Of a stretch of 64,000 nucleotides of DNA, positions 36,014-45,164 are shown piece by piece. Made by a program: the position numbers and the translations under genes. The stretch comes from Finegoldia magna (GTDB lineage Bacteria > Bacillota > Clostridia > Tissierellales > Peptoniphilaceae): NCBI RefSeq assembly GCF_003182075.1, contig NZ_QGTH01000004.1:46128-110127 (forward strand). The letters run 5' to 3'. Below the pieces are notes generated by a model that was not told the DNA's origin, searched no databases, and saw only the letters and a list, made by a program, of their open reading frames with translations. How positions within the stretch are numbered: position 1 is the first letter of the stretch; each line of letters opens with the position of its first letter.

Positions 36014-36346
36014 ATGGATAATAAATTTAATAACGGATCTGTTAAGATCTCTAATGACATAATTTCACTTATTGCAGCAGAAGCTTGCATGGAAGTTGAA
36101 GGTGTAAAAGCTATTATGACACCACAATCAGAAAAAGTAAATATACAAAAAGGAGCTCAAAAATCAGTAATCATTGAAATTCTTGACAATGCTGTAAATG
36201 TAAGAGCCCATATTGAAGTAGATTCTGATTATAACATCAAGGATGTATGCTATAAGGTGCAAAAGAAAATAAAAGAAAATATCGGCATGATGACTGGGTT
36301 AGTTGTCATAAATGTAGATGTTGTTTGTGAGAAAATAAGTATTTAA
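36014..36346 (+). CDS. Asp23/Gls24-family envelope stress protein
   Basis: A 110-residue protein from ATG 36014 (GGAGG 7 bases upstream); a longer in-frame ORF from 35966 runs through the promoter and is not supported. The conserved pattern is GSVKISNDIISLIAAEACMEVEGV, ending with a VNVDVV strand, as in YqhY/YloU proteins. Related proteins affect acetyl-CoA carboxylase or sit under the membrane; the role here is not known. The location before nusB matches yqhY-nusB in Bacillus. Confidence 0.85.
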   Translation: MDNKFNNGSVKISNDIISLIAAEACMEVEGVKAIMTPQSEKVNIQKGAQKSVIIEILDNAVNVRAHIEVDSDYNIKDVCYKVQKKIKENIGMMTGLVVINVDVVCEKISI

Positions 36347-36348
36347 TG

Positions 36349-36377
36349 TAACCCTCTTATCAGAGGGTTATTTTCTT
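36349..36377 (+). terminator. Hairpin between the Asp23-family gene and nusB (weak terminator or attenuator)
   Basis: TAACCCTCT at 36349-36357 and AGAGGGTTA at 36362-36370 pair perfectly over 9 bases with loop TATC. The following tract is only TTTTCTT, so termination may be partial. It lies 3 bases after one gene and 16 before nusB. Confidence 0.6.
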
Positions 36378-36386
36378 GGAGGAAAT

Positions 36387-36800
36387 ATGTCAAGAAGACA
36401 ATCTAGAAAAAGCGCAATGCAATTAATCTATGAAATGAATATGAATGGAGATTATGATAAAAATAGAATTGAAGAATTTTGTAAATATCAGAATATTAAT
36501 AAAAATGATATAGTATTTTTCAAAGAAATTGTATTAAATTTTATTGAACATATTGATGACATAGTAAATATTATAGAAAATAACACAAAACAATGGAACT
36601 TGGACAGAATTAATAAACTAGATTTATCGATTTTACAAGTTGGTGTTTGCGAAATTCTATACGTGGAAAGCACTCCAGATAGTGTTGCAATTAATGAAGC
36701 CGTTGAATTAGCGAAAGAATATTCTACAGAAAAATCATACAGTTTTATCAACGGCATATTAGGCTCTGTATTAAAGAGAAAAGAAAATGCAAGTTTATAG
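36387..36800 (+). CDS. nusB: NusB, transcription antitermination factor
   Basis: A 137-residue all-helical RNA-binding protein. It opens SRRQSRKSAMQLIYEMN and contains the family pattern RINKLDLSILQVGVCEILY near 72 and VAINEAVELAKEYSTEKSYSF near 98. With NusE (S10) it binds boxA RNA for rRNA transcription. GGAGG precedes ATG 36387. It is the first gene of a run of 18 tightly spaced genes ending at 50687. Confidence 0.95.
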   Translation: MSRRQSRKSAMQLIYEMNMNGDYDKNRIEEFCKYQNINKNDIVFFKEIVLNFIEHIDDIVNIIENNTKQWNLDRINKLDLSILQVGVCEILYVESTPDSVAINEAVELAKEYSTEKSYSFINGILGSVLKRKENASL

Positions 36801-38121
36801 TGTTAAAGAGATTTCTGATTATATTCAAAATACTTTGAAGAAAGATCCAATTTTATCCAATGTGTGGATAGAAGGTGAGATTTCAAATTTTAATAAAAAT
36901 ATTTCAGGACATGTTTATTTTAGATTAAAAGATGAAAAAGCATTGATTTCTTGTATGATTTTTAAAACAATGTCTCTTGCAAAAACTATTAACTTAAAAG
37001 ATGGAGACAAAGTTCAACTAAGAGGAAGTATAACAACATATCAAGGATCAAGCACTTATCAACTTCTTGTAAAAGAATGTAAGAAATCAGGCACTGGAGA
37101 CCTTTTTCAAAAGTATTTAGAGTTAAAAGAAAAGCTTGAACGAGAAGGCTTTTTTTCGGAATCAACAAAAAAATGCATAACTAAATATCCTAAAGCTATT
37201 GGCGTGATCACATCTTCTACTGGAGCGGCCGTGAATGATATTTGCAGAACAATAAAGAGAAGATATCCTATTTGCGATATTTTGATATATCATTGTGTTG
37301 TTCAAGGAGAACAATCGTCAGAATCTATTATACAAGGCATTAAATATATGGATGAGCAAAATCTAGATACTCTTATAGTAGGAAGAGGCGGTGGTAGTTT
37401 TGAGGATTTAAATTCATTTAATGATGAAAATCTTTTAAAAACTATTTATAATTCAAAAACCCCTATCATAAGTGCTGTTGGTCATGAAAATGACTTTATG
37501 CTTTCTGATTTTGTAGCGGATTTGAGGGCATCTACTCCAACAGCAGCTGCTGAACTAGCCACTGCTGATTTTAATGAATTAAAATATTTTTTACAAGAAA
37601 GCTACGCTAAAATTAATAGAATTTTGATAAGAAGATTTGAAGATGAAAATCAAGAATTAGAGTATTATGGTAAGCAGTTGGAATTTTTAGGTCCCAAAAA
37701 CATTATTAAAGAGCACATGGATAATCTTCAACTTTTGAAGGATAGCTTAAAAAAAGCTTATAAGAAAAATTTGGAAGATAAGTACAATGAAGAATTAAAT
37801 ATTTATCATAAATTAAACTTGTTGAAACCTGATAAGCTATTATCTTTAGAAATCGAAAAACTAAATAAAATTCGAATAACAATGATTAAAAATTTGATCT
37901 CAAATATTAATTACAAAGAATTGATTTTAGACTCATATAAAAATAACTTATTGCATTTGAATCCAAGTACAATTTTAGAGAAGGGATATGCAAAAGTATT
38001 AAAGAATGATAAGAGTATTTCTTCTATTAATGATGTTATGGAGAACGAAAAAATTGTCTTAATTATGAAAGATGGTAAACTTGATACAACTGTTCAAAAT
38101 AAGGAGAAATTCAATGAATGA
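36787..38121 (+). CDS. xseA: Exodeoxyribonuclease VII large subunit
   Basis: A 444-residue protein with an N-terminal OB-fold (VWIEGEISNFNKNISGHVYF near 24) and the catalytic domain with IGVITSSTGAAVNDI near 138 and the VGRGGGSFEDLNSFN motif near 197. A coiled-coil C-terminal part binds XseB. The enzyme degrades single-stranded DNA. It overlaps nusB by 14 bases and xseB by 8. Confidence 0.96.
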   Translation: MQVYSVKEISDYIQNTLKKDPILSNVWIEGEISNFNKNISGHVYFRLKDEKALISCMIFKTMSLAKTINLKDGDKVQLRGSITTYQGSSTYQLLVKECKKSGTGDLFQKYLELKEKLEREGFFSESTKKCITKYPKAIGVITSSTGAAVNDICRTIKRRYPICDILIYHCVVQGEQSSESIIQGIKYMDEQNLDTLIVGRGGGSFEDLNSFNDENLLKTIYNSKTPIISAVGHENDFMLSDFVADLRASTPTAAAELATADFNELKYFLQESYAKINRILIRRFEDENQELEYYGKQLEFLGPKNIIKEHMDNLQLLKDSLKKAYKKNLEDKYNEELNIYHKLNLLKPDKLLSLEIEKLNKIRITMIKNLISNINYKELILDSYKNNLLHLNPSTILEKGYAKVLKNDKSISSINDVMENEKIVLIMKDGKLDTTVQNKEKFNE

Positions 38122-38350
38122 ATATAGAGAATACGATGAAGGATTAAAAAGACTAAGTGACATCGTTGAAAAGTTGGAAGACAGAGAGCTGAGTCTTGAA
38201 GAAAATATAAAATTATACGAAGAAGGTATGAAGCTTCACAAGAGATTAAGTTCTATTTTAAAAGAACAAGAAGGTAAAATGACTTTGATTAAAGATAACA
38301 AAGAGGAAGATTTTCAAATAAATATGCTTTTAAGTGATGATAATGAATAG
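38114..38350 (+). CDS. xseB: Exodeoxyribonuclease VII small subunit
   Basis: 78 residues from ATG 38114, with AAGGAG 8 bases upstream; a longer ORF from 38072 is inside xseA in another frame and is not supported. The family pattern is GLKRLSDIVEKLEDRELSLEEN..LYEEGMKL, forming two helices that pack on the XseA coiled coil. It overlaps both xseA and the next gene, so expression is coupled. Confidence 0.94.
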   Translation: MNEYREYDEGLKRLSDIVEKLEDRELSLEENIKLYEEGMKLHKRLSSILKEQEGKMTLIKDNKEEDFQINMLLSDDNE

Positions 38351-39152
38351 TCAGGAAATCATAAATTTAATAAACACTTCAATTAAAGCTTTAAAATTTT
38401 CTGATGATAAAATTGGCGAAGCTATGAGATATACTCTTGTTGATGACGATGCAAAAAGATTAAGACCGCTTTTATTTTTACTAACTTATCAAATGTTTAA
38501 TGAATCTATTAATGAATTTATCAGTTATGCTATTTCAATAGAATTAATTCACAATTATTCATTGGTACATGATGATTTGGAATGCATGGATAATGACGAC
38601 TATAGAAGAGGAAAATTAACAGTGCATAAAAAATACGGGGAAGATATTGCGGTTTTAGTTGGAGATGCACTTTTAAATTATTCTTTTGAAGTGTTATCTG
38701 AATCAATTAAAAACGATATTGACGCAAAATGTGCAAATTATATCGTAAAAAAATCAGGATGTTTTGGGATGATAAAAGGTCAACTTTTGGATATTGACAG
38801 TGAGATTTCTGAAAAAAATATTATTGAAATTTACGATAAAAAAACATGTAATTTACTTAAAGCGGCTACTGTATCTGCTGGAATTTTAAGTAAAGTTGAC
38901 GATAATACATTATTTAAGCTAGAAGATTATGCTTTTAATCTAGGAATGGCATTTCAAATAATTGATGACATTATGGATTATGAGAATGATTTAAAAATTA
39001 ACAAAAAAACTTATGTCACTATTTTTGGAAAAGATAAAGGCATTGATGATGCAAATAAGTATTCTCAAAGAGCTATAGAATGCATTAAAGATATTGATAA
39101 TTCACGACCTTTAATTGAGATTACAAATAAATTATTGGACAGGAAATATTAA
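38337..39152 (+). CDS. ispA: Polyprenyl (farnesyl/geranylgeranyl) diphosphate synthase
   Basis: About 271 residues. GTG 38334, ATG 38337 and ATG 38343 are all in frame, with no decisive ribosome binding site. The first Asp-rich motif is in LVHDDLECMDNDDYRRGKLT near 78 and the second in IIDDIMDYENDLK near 208. The rest of the all-alpha prenyltransferase fold is present, for example GDALL near 108. It elongates DMAPP with IPP. In many Firmicutes dxs follows; here the TlyA-type gene comes directly, so dxs must be elsewhere if present. Confidence 0.93.
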   Translation: MIMNSQEIINLINTSIKALKFSDDKIGEAMRYTLVDDDAKRLRPLLFLLTYQMFNESINEFISYAISIELIHNYSLVHDDLECMDNDDYRRGKLTVHKKYGEDIAVLVGDALLNYSFEVLSESIKNDIDAKCANYIVKKSGCFGMIKGQLLDIDSEISEKNIIEIYDKKTCNLLKAATVSAGILSKVDDNTLFKLEDYAFNLGMAFQIIDDIMDYENDLKINKKTYVTIFGKDKGIDDANKYSQRAIECIKDIDNSRPLIEITNKLLDRKY

Positions 39153-39153
39153 T

Positions 39154-39912
39154 ATGAGAATCGACTTGTATTTGTGCGAAAACAAATTTGCGTCTTCTAG
39201 AACAAAGGCAAAATCTTTGATTGAGAATGAATTGGTTTATTATAAAGGTAATCTAGTAAAGAAACCATCACTTGAGATAAATTCTGATGAAGTTGAAGTA
39301 AAAGAACATACTGAATACGTTGGGAGAGGTGCTTTAAAGCTTTTAAAAGCTTTTGAGGTATTTAACATAGGTAAGCATAATTTGTGCTTAGATATAGGCT
39401 CATCTACTGGTGGATTTACTCAGGTTTTATTAAAAAACAATGCAAAGGAAGTCTATTCTATTGATGTTGGTGATAATCAAATGGTTGATGAACTTAGACA
39501 GGATAGCAGGGTTAAATTATTCGAAAATACAAATTTTCGAAATATTAATGTAGATGAGTATCCGAAATTTGATTTGATAGTATGCGATGTATCTTTTATA
39601 TCATTGAAAATGATTATTCCAAATGCCGTTAAAATGCTAAAAAATAATGGCGAAATGATATTTTTGATAAAGCCGCAGTTTGAATTAAAATCAAAAAATC
39701 ATATAATTAATAATAAAAAGGAACATTTATCTATAATAAATGATATTAATAATTATCTAAATAATGAAGGATTGTATATTTCTGAGATGACACATAGTCC
39801 AATAAAAGGTAAGAGTGGAAATATAGAGTATTTAATCCATATTACGACTTTAGATAATAAAAATATAAAATTCAAGGATGTTGTGGAGACAGCATTTAAT
39901 AAATTGAGGTAG
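39154..39912 (+). CDS. TlyA-family rRNA 2'-O-methyltransferase (S4 + FtsJ)
   Basis: 252 residues from ATG 39154 (AGGAAAT upstream); the longer ORF from 39115 overlaps ispA and lacks support. An N-terminal S4 RNA-binding domain (RIDLYLCENKFASSRTKAKSLI) is followed by a Rossmann methyltransferase with LDIGSSTGGFTQVLL near 78 and VCDVSFISLKMI near 145. In mycobacteria TlyA methylates 16S and 23S rRNA; in Firmicutes the yqxC homologue sits before argR, as here. It starts 1 base after ispA. Confidence 0.9.
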   Translation: MRIDLYLCENKFASSRTKAKSLIENELVYYKGNLVKKPSLEINSDEVEVKEHTEYVGRGALKLLKAFEVFNIGKHNLCLDIGSSTGGFTQVLLKNNAKEVYSIDVGDNQMVDELRQDSRVKLFENTNFRNINVDEYPKFDLIVCDVSFISLKMIIPNAVKMLKNNGEMIFLIKPQFELKSKNHIINNKKEHLSIINDINNYLNNEGLYISEMTHSPIKGKSGNIEYLIHITTLDNKNIKFKDVVETAFNKLR

Positions 39913-39916
39913 AAAT

Positions 39917-40369
39917 ATGAAAAAATACACAAGGCAAAGATTAATTCTAGACTTAATAGAAGAAAATGAAATAAGAACTCAGGAAGAACTTTCTGACTAT
40001 TTAGAAGCTCATGGAGTTAGAGCTACACAAGCTACTATTTCTAGAGATATAAAAGAATTAAGAATATCAAAAGTTCAAACTAGAGAAGGCGAATATCATT
40101 ATGCAATAATTGACACTGTACACGATTCATTAAACGAAAGATTAGATAAGATTTTCAGATCTGCTGTGTTGACTATCAAGCATAATGAAGATATGGTAAT
40201 TATTAAAACAATATCTCACACTGCAACAGTATGTGGTATGGCAATTACCAACGCTAAATTAGACAATATAGCAGGAATTTTAACAGGTAACGATACTATT
40301 TATATAACTGTTGAAGATAAATCTGGATTGGAAAAATTAGTTTCAGAAATCAAATCAATCATCAGGTAA
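39917..40369 (+). CDS. argR: ArgR/AhrC arginine repressor
   Basis: A 150-residue hexameric regulator. It has a winged-helix DNA-binding N terminus (RATQATISRDIKELRI near 35) and a C-terminal oligomerisation and arginine-binding domain with GNDTIYITV near 118. In Firmicutes argR lies next to recN by habit of gene order, so this location says nothing on its targets. No arginine biosynthesis genes are in the window and I saw no clear ARG box. It is 4 bases after the TlyA-type gene and 4 before recN. Confidence 0.94.
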   Translation: MKKYTRQRLILDLIEENEIRTQEELSDYLEAHGVRATQATISRDIKELRISKVQTREGEYHYAIIDTVHDSLNERLDKIFRSAVLTIKHNEDMVIIKTISHTATVCGMAITNAKLDNIAGILTGNDTIYITVEDKSGLEKLVSEIKSIIR

Positions 40370-40373
40370 AAAA

Positions 40374-42071
40374 ATGTTAAATTCTCTTTATATAGAAAAT
40401 TTTGCGATAATTGACAAAATCAATGTCGATTTTACAGATGGACTTAATATCATAACTGGGGAAACTGGTTCAGGAAAATCAATTTTGATAGAAGCTTTTG
40501 AACTTCTTCTAGGACAAAGATTTAACAAAAGTTTTATCAGAGATTCTTCAAAAAAAACTATTGTTGAAGCGACATTTACAATAGCTGATAATTCTAAAAT
40601 TAAATTTTTAGAAGATATGGGATACAATGTCGAAGATGGAGTAATAATAATCTCAAGAATTGTAGACACTAATTTAAAAAGTATAAATAAATTAAATAAT
40701 AGATCAATCACGCTTAATACATTAAATGAATTAATGAGTAAATTTGTTGATATTCATGGGCAAAATGGAACTCAATCACTATTGAACAAGGATTTTTATT
40801 TAGATTTAATTGATTCCTTTGATAAGGAAGAAACTTTTAAAATCAAAACTGAGCTAAGCGGAGTTCTCAATAATATTGCAGAATACAAAAAAGCATACAA
40901 GAGTTTTAATATTACAAATGAAGAAAAAGATAGACAACTTGATATTATTAATTATCAAATTGATGAAATATCACAAATAGATCTTGATAATGTAGATGAA
41001 GAAGAACTTGAAAACGAGTATAATAAACTATCTAATGTTAATTTGATTAAAAATAATATCGGTGAAATATTAAACATGTATTCAGATGAAAACTACAATG
41101 AACAAGATATAAACACTATGTTTAATATTGTTTTAAGCAAAATGGACTCAATCTGTGAGTTTGATAATGAAGTGAATTCTTTTAAGCAAGATTTGGATAA
41201 GATTTATTATGAGATGGACGACTTGTTTTCAAGGATTAGTTCGTATTCATCAAGCATTTATCAAGATGAGTTTAAATTAAATGATTTAGAAAATAAAATA
41301 GCAATAATTACAAATTTAAAGAGAAAATACGGGAAATCTATTGATGATATAATTTCATTTAGAAAAGATTTGGAACGTAGACTTAAAGAACTGAATGAAA
41401 TTACAGAAAATAAAAGAAAATTCAAGGACTTAATTGATTCAGACAAGAAAAAAGGGCTTGAACTATCAGATAGACTTCATAAAATTAGAAAAGAAATTGT
41501 TTCTAAATTAGAAAAATTGATTGTTCAAAATCTAAAAGATTTGAATATGAAACATGCTGATTTTCAGGTCAAATTTGAAAAGCTTTCTGATTTCAATGAA
41601 AAAGGTTATGATTCATTGGATTTTCTAATTAAAACAAATCTAGGACAAGATTTAAAACCAATGGCATCTATTGCATCTGGTGGAGAAATTTCACGTATTA
41701 TGCTTGGATTTAAGTCAGTTATATCAGATTTTGAAGATATCAATACTCTTATTTTTGACGAAATTGATACTGGAATTAGTGGTAGGACGGCATTGGTAGT
41801 AGGTGAAAAACTTATTGATTTATCAAAAGATAAGCAAGTGATTTCAATAAGTCATTTACCTCAAATAGCTTCATTGAGCGATAATCACATTTTAATTGAA
41901 AAGATTGATTGTAATAACGAAACAAAATCAATTTTAAAAGTATTAACTCCTGAAGAAAAGGTAAATGAAATTTCTAGATTGATCGGTGGAATAAACATCA
42001 CAGAAACGACAATTGAACAAGCAAAATTAATGATCAATCAAGCAAATGAATTAAAAAATGATAGGAGATAA
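40374..42071 (+). CDS. recN: RecN, DNA repair ATPase
   Basis: A 565-residue SMC-like protein. Walker A is in NIITGETGSGKSILIEAF near 28. A coiled coil with two helical arms (about 150-385) leads to the C-terminal ATPase half: SGGEISRIMLG near 438, Walker B TLIFDEIDTGISG near 460 and SHLPQIA near 498. It acts early in double-strand break repair. No SOS box is visible since it lies inside an operon. Confidence 0.96.
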   Translation: MLNSLYIENFAIIDKINVDFTDGLNIITGETGSGKSILIEAFELLLGQRFNKSFIRDSSKKTIVEATFTIADNSKIKFLEDMGYNVEDGVIIISRIVDTNLKSINKLNNRSITLNTLNELMSKFVDIHGQNGTQSLLNKDFYLDLIDSFDKEETFKIKTELSGVLNNIAEYKKAYKSFNITNEEKDRQLDIINYQIDEISQIDLDNVDEEELENEYNKLSNVNLIKNNIGEILNMYSDENYNEQDINTMFNIVLSKMDSICEFDNEVNSFKQDLDKIYYEMDDLFSRISSYSSSIYQDEFKLNDLENKIAIITNLKRKYGKSIDDIISFRKDLERRLKELNEITENKRKFKDLIDSDKKKGLELSDRLHKIRKEIVSKLEKLIVQNLKDLNMKHADFQVKFEKLSDFNEKGYDSLDFLIKTNLGQDLKPMASIASGGEISRIMLGFKSVISDFEDINTLIFDEIDTGISGRTALVVGEKLIDLSKDKQVISISHLPQIASLSDNHILIEKIDCNNETKSILKVLTPEEKVNEISRLIGGINITETTIEQAKLMINQANELKNDRR

Positions 42072-42073
42072 TT

Positions 42074-42610
42074 ATGGATTATGAAGAAAAAACTATAAAG
42101 AGTGAAATGATATATGAAGGAAGAATTTTAAACCTTAGGTTAGATACGGTTGAACTTCCAAATAGAAAATACTCCAAAAGAGAAATTGTAGAGCACGCAA
42201 ACGCTGTGTGCATAATCGCAGTAAAAGATAATAAATTATTTTTCGTTAGTCAATATAGAAAAGCTATTGACCAACAACTAATGGAATTACCAGCAGGATT
42301 AATTGAACACAACGAAACACCAAAAGATGCAGCGATAAGAGAAATGAGAGAAGAAATAGGTTATAATTGCAAAAATTTAACTTATCTGTTCGATGCATAT
42401 TCTTCTCCAGGTTTTAGTGATGAAAAAGTAAGTTTCTTTTTGGCTGAAGAATTATTCAGAGACGAACTAGAAGCAGATGATGACGAATTTTTAAATATAG
42501 AACTCATCGAACAAGAAAAATTAATACAAATGATAGAGGACGGAGCTATTGTTGACGGGAAGACAATTATGGGAATTCTATATTTTTTAAGGAATGTGAG
42601 TAAATGCTAG
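42074..42610 (+). CDS. nudF: ADP-ribose pyrophosphatase (Nudix hydrolase)
   Basis: A 178-residue Nudix enzyme. The Nudix box reads GLIEHNETPKDAAIREMREE with IG following, near 75-97, which satisfies GX5EX7REUXEEXG. The N terminus (EEKTIKSEMIYEGRILNLR) and the GFSDEKVSFFLAEEL segment are typical of ADP-ribose hydrolases. It lies 2 bases after recN and overlaps the M50 protease gene by 7 bases. Exact substrate preference is inferred from family likeness. Confidence 0.9.
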   Translation: MDYEEKTIKSEMIYEGRILNLRLDTVELPNRKYSKREIVEHANAVCIIAVKDNKLFFVSQYRKAIDQQLMELPAGLIEHNETPKDAAIREMREEIGYNCKNLTYLFDAYSSPGFSDEKVSFFLAEELFRDELEADDDEFLNIELIEQEKLIQMIEDGAIVDGKTIMGILYFLRNVSKC

Positions 42611-43212
42611 AAACGATAAATCATTATATTATAATTATACTTGTATTACTTCCAACTATTGTTCTCCATGAACTTGCTCATGGTTATGTTGCTTACTGGA
42701 TGGGTGATAATACGGCTAAAAGCATGGGTAGATTAAGCTTCAATCCTATTGATCACATTGATCCATTAGGTGCAATTAGTTTGATTTTATTCAAGTTTGG
42801 TTGGGCAAAGCCAGTTCCAATTAACTCATACAATTTTAGGAACAGACATTTAGGGATGTTCTTGGTTTCAATTGCAGGAGTTACAGTAAATTTAATTTTA
42901 GGACTTATATTTTCGTTTTTATATGTTAAATTTTCTCATGTAAATCCTGTAGTATCAGAAATTTTGAGTTTATTTATTGTATACAATGTGTATTTTGCTG
43001 TATTTAACTTAATACCCGTTCCACCTTTAGATGGTTCTAAGGTTATAACTGCTTTTTTCCCAGGAAAATTTTTAGATTTTATGGCAAAATATGAAAAATA
43101 CACTTATTTTATATTGCTTATATTAATATTTTCAGGTGTGTTGGGTAAAGTTTTAACGCCTATAACATCATTTATAATTGATAAGTTTTTAAGGTTAGCA
43201 ATTGCACTATGA
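42604..43212 (+). CDS. M50-family membrane metalloprotease (site-2 protease type)
   Basis: A 202-residue membrane protein with four or five helices. The zinc-site helix reads VLHELAHGYVAYWMGD near 20-35 (HExxH) and the third ligand lies in NLIPVPPLDGSK near 136-147. This is the short group without PDZ or CBS domains that sits before scpA in many Firmicutes. Its cleavage substrate is unknown. It overlaps both neighbours by a few bases. Confidence 0.9.
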   Translation: MLETINHYIIIILVLLPTIVLHELAHGYVAYWMGDNTAKSMGRLSFNPIDHIDPLGAISLILFKFGWAKPVPINSYNFRNRHLGMFLVSIAGVTVNLILGLIFSFLYVKFSHVNPVVSEILSLFIVYNVYFAVFNLIPVPPLDGSKVITAFFPGKFLDFMAKYEKYTYFILLILIFSGVLGKVLTPITSFIIDKFLRLAIAL

Positions 43213-43916
43213 GTTTAATTATTGAAACTGAAGAATTCAACGGTCCAATGGATCTTTTATTAAATTTGGTTGAAAAAGAAAAAATTGATATAGAAAATGT
43301 TGATTTAGCAAAAATTACAAATAAATTCATTGAAGAAGTTGAGAATTTGAAAAATCATTCTACTAAAGATTTGACTGATTTCATTTACTTAGCTTCTACT
43401 TTGTTATATATAAAATCAAAAAAATTATTACCCAAAAATGATTTTGATGAAGATGATCAGATAGATGAAGATTTAATTAAACAACGATTAATAGAATATA
43501 AAAAATTTAAAGAAATCTCTAAACAATTGATTGAATTAGAAAACATCTCATCGAAACATTTTAGAAAAATTCAAGAGGATTTATCGGTTTATCAATCTGA
43601 AAAAGAAAATTTGATTGTTCCTGACATTAATTTATTATCTGAAACTTTGTTAGAAATATTAAATAAGGTAGATAATAGAATTGTCATTGAAGAAACAGAA
43701 ATTATAGAAGCAGAAGAATATAAGATTGAAGATTGTATTGAAGATATATTGTGGAAGGTAGAAAAAAATAACAAATATAGTTTTTCATATTTTTTATCCA
43801 AAAAGACCAATAGAAATGAAGTTATATCTGTTTTTTTAGCTTTACTAGAATTATTAAAATCAAACATACTAAAAGTTGTAAAAAATGAGGGTAATACGGA
43901 AATATTAATGAGGTAA
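43209..43916 (+). CDS. scpA: ScpA, kleisin subunit of the Smc complex
   Basis: A 235-residue protein. Its N-terminal helices bind the Smc neck (ETEEFNGPMDLLLNLVEKEKID). Then comes the conserved DLTDFIYLASTLLYIKSKKLLP block near 56, a charged linker, and a C-terminal winged helix that binds the Smc head (from about 165). It forms the ring with Smc (31.3-34.8 kb) and ScpB. ATGA-type overlap with the protease gene; scpB follows after 2 bases. Confidence 0.95.
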   Translation: MSLIIETEEFNGPMDLLLNLVEKEKIDIENVDLAKITNKFIEEVENLKNHSTKDLTDFIYLASTLLYIKSKKLLPKNDFDEDDQIDEDLIKQRLIEYKKFKEISKQLIELENISSKHFRKIQEDLSVYQSEKENLIVPDINLLSETLLEILNKVDNRIVIEETEIIEAEEYKIEDCIEDILWKVEKNNKYSFSYFLSKKTNRNEVISVFLALLELLKSNILKVVKNEGNTEILMR

Positions 43917-43918
43917 TT

Positions 43919-44467
43919 ATGGAAGATAAAATTATTCGAAATAAAATTGAATCTTTACTTTTCTTATGGGGTGAACCATTAGATATTTCTTCAATATCTG
44001 AAGCTATAAACCTTGGCAAAAAAGAAACTAGAAATATGCTCGATGATTTAATTAAAGAATACGAATATAGAAACACTTCTCTGGAAATCAGATGCATCAA
44101 CGATAGCTACCAAATTCAAACGAAAAAAGAATACTACGAATTTTTAAAAGAAATTTTTGTGAAAAATAAAAATACAAGATTAACTAATACCACCATGGAA
44201 GTTTTATCGATTATAGCTTACAGACAACCAATAACAAGAATTGAAATTGATGAAATAAGGGGAGTAAAATCTAGTTCATCAATTGACACTTTAACTAAAA
44301 AAAATATAATAAAAGAAGTCGGAAGACTCGATAAAATCGGAAAACCTATATTATACGGAACTACAGATGAGTTCTTGTATTATTTTAATATTAATTCTTT
44401 GGAAGATCTTCCTAAATTAAACGAAATAGAAAAACTTATTAAGGAAAAAGAAAATGAGAATAAATAA
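43919..44467 (+). CDS. scpB: ScpB, KITE subunit of the Smc complex
   Basis: A 182-residue protein with two winged-helix domains, opening IESLLFLWGEPLDISSISEAI and including the family hallmark LSIIAYRQPITRIEIDEIRGV near 97-117. It dimerises and braces ScpA. It overlaps the pseudouridine synthase gene by 14 bases, an arrangement (scpA-scpB-rluB) widely conserved in Firmicutes. Confidence 0.95.
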   Translation: MEDKIIRNKIESLLFLWGEPLDISSISEAINLGKKETRNMLDDLIKEYEYRNTSLEIRCINDSYQIQTKKEYYEFLKEIFVKNKNTRLTNTTMEVLSIIAYRQPITRIEIDEIRGVKSSSSIDTLTKKNIIKEVGRLDKIGKPILYGTTDEFLYYFNINSLEDLPKLNEIEKLIKEKENENK

Positions 44468-45164
44468 GTTAATCGCGCAAAGTGGATATTGTTCTAGAAG
44501 AAAGGCTGATGAACTAATCAAAAACTCAAAAGTTTGTGTCAACGGGACAATACTTTTAGATTTATCGTATCAAGTAAATGATGGTGACATTGTTGAAGTT
44601 GAAGGTAAGAAAATTAGAAAAAAAGAAGAAAAAGTTTATATTGCTATCAATAAACCTGTTGGATATACTTCAACAGTTAAGGATAAATTCGCTAATAAAA
44701 AAGTTGTTGATTTAATTAAATCTAATACAAGGGTTTATCCAGTTGGTCGTTTGGATAAGGATTCTCATGGATTATTAATATTAACGAATGATGGTGATTT
44801 AACTTATGAATTAACTCATCCTAAATTTGAGCATAAAAAAGTTTACGAGGTTTTAGTTAAAGGTAAAACAACCAAAAACAAAATACAAGAATTAAAAAAT
44901 GGAATAATATTAGATGGTTATAAATTAAAAAAATCAAATATAGAATTTATTGCCAATGTAAAAGACAATACAAAATACATGGTAACTATTTATGAGGGTA
45001 GGAACAGACAAATTAGAAGAATGTTTGATTATATAAATCATCCGGTTTTAGATTTGAAAAGGGTTCAGATTGGTAATTACAAGATGGACGATAATTTAAA
45101 AAGCGGAGAATACGTACTGTTAAAGAGAAAAGATTTGGACTTAATAAGAGGTAAATATGATTGA
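44454..45164 (+). CDS. rluB: RluB-type 23S rRNA pseudouridine synthase
   Basis: A 236-residue enzyme with an N-terminal S4 domain (RINKLIAQSGYCSRRKADELI) and an RsuA-type catalytic domain; the catalytic Asp lies in VGRLDKDSHGLLILTNDGD near 97-115. ALTHPKFEHKKVYEV- and GRNRQIRRMF-type motifs follow. RluB makes pseudouridine 2605 (E. coli numbering) in 23S rRNA; a close paralogue RsuA cannot be fully excluded, but the scpAB context supports RluB. Confidence 0.9.
   Translation: MRINKLIAQSGYCSRRKADELIKNSKVCVNGTILLDLSYQVNDGDIVEVEGKKIRKKEEKVYIAINKPVGYTSTVKDKFANKKVVDLIKSNTRVYPVGRLDKDSHGLLILTNDGDLTYELTHPKFEHKKVYEVLVKGKTTKNKIQELKNGIILDGYKLKKSNIEFIANVKDNTKYMVTIYEGRNRQIRRMFDYINHPVLDLKRVQIGNYKMDDNLKSGEYVLLKRKDLDLIRGKYD

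Noticed and set aside
38337..39912. Loss of the MEP pathway, suggested by the missing dxs
   Set aside because: IspH at 48.7 kb has all catalytic residues, so the pathway is probably present with dxs elsewhere.
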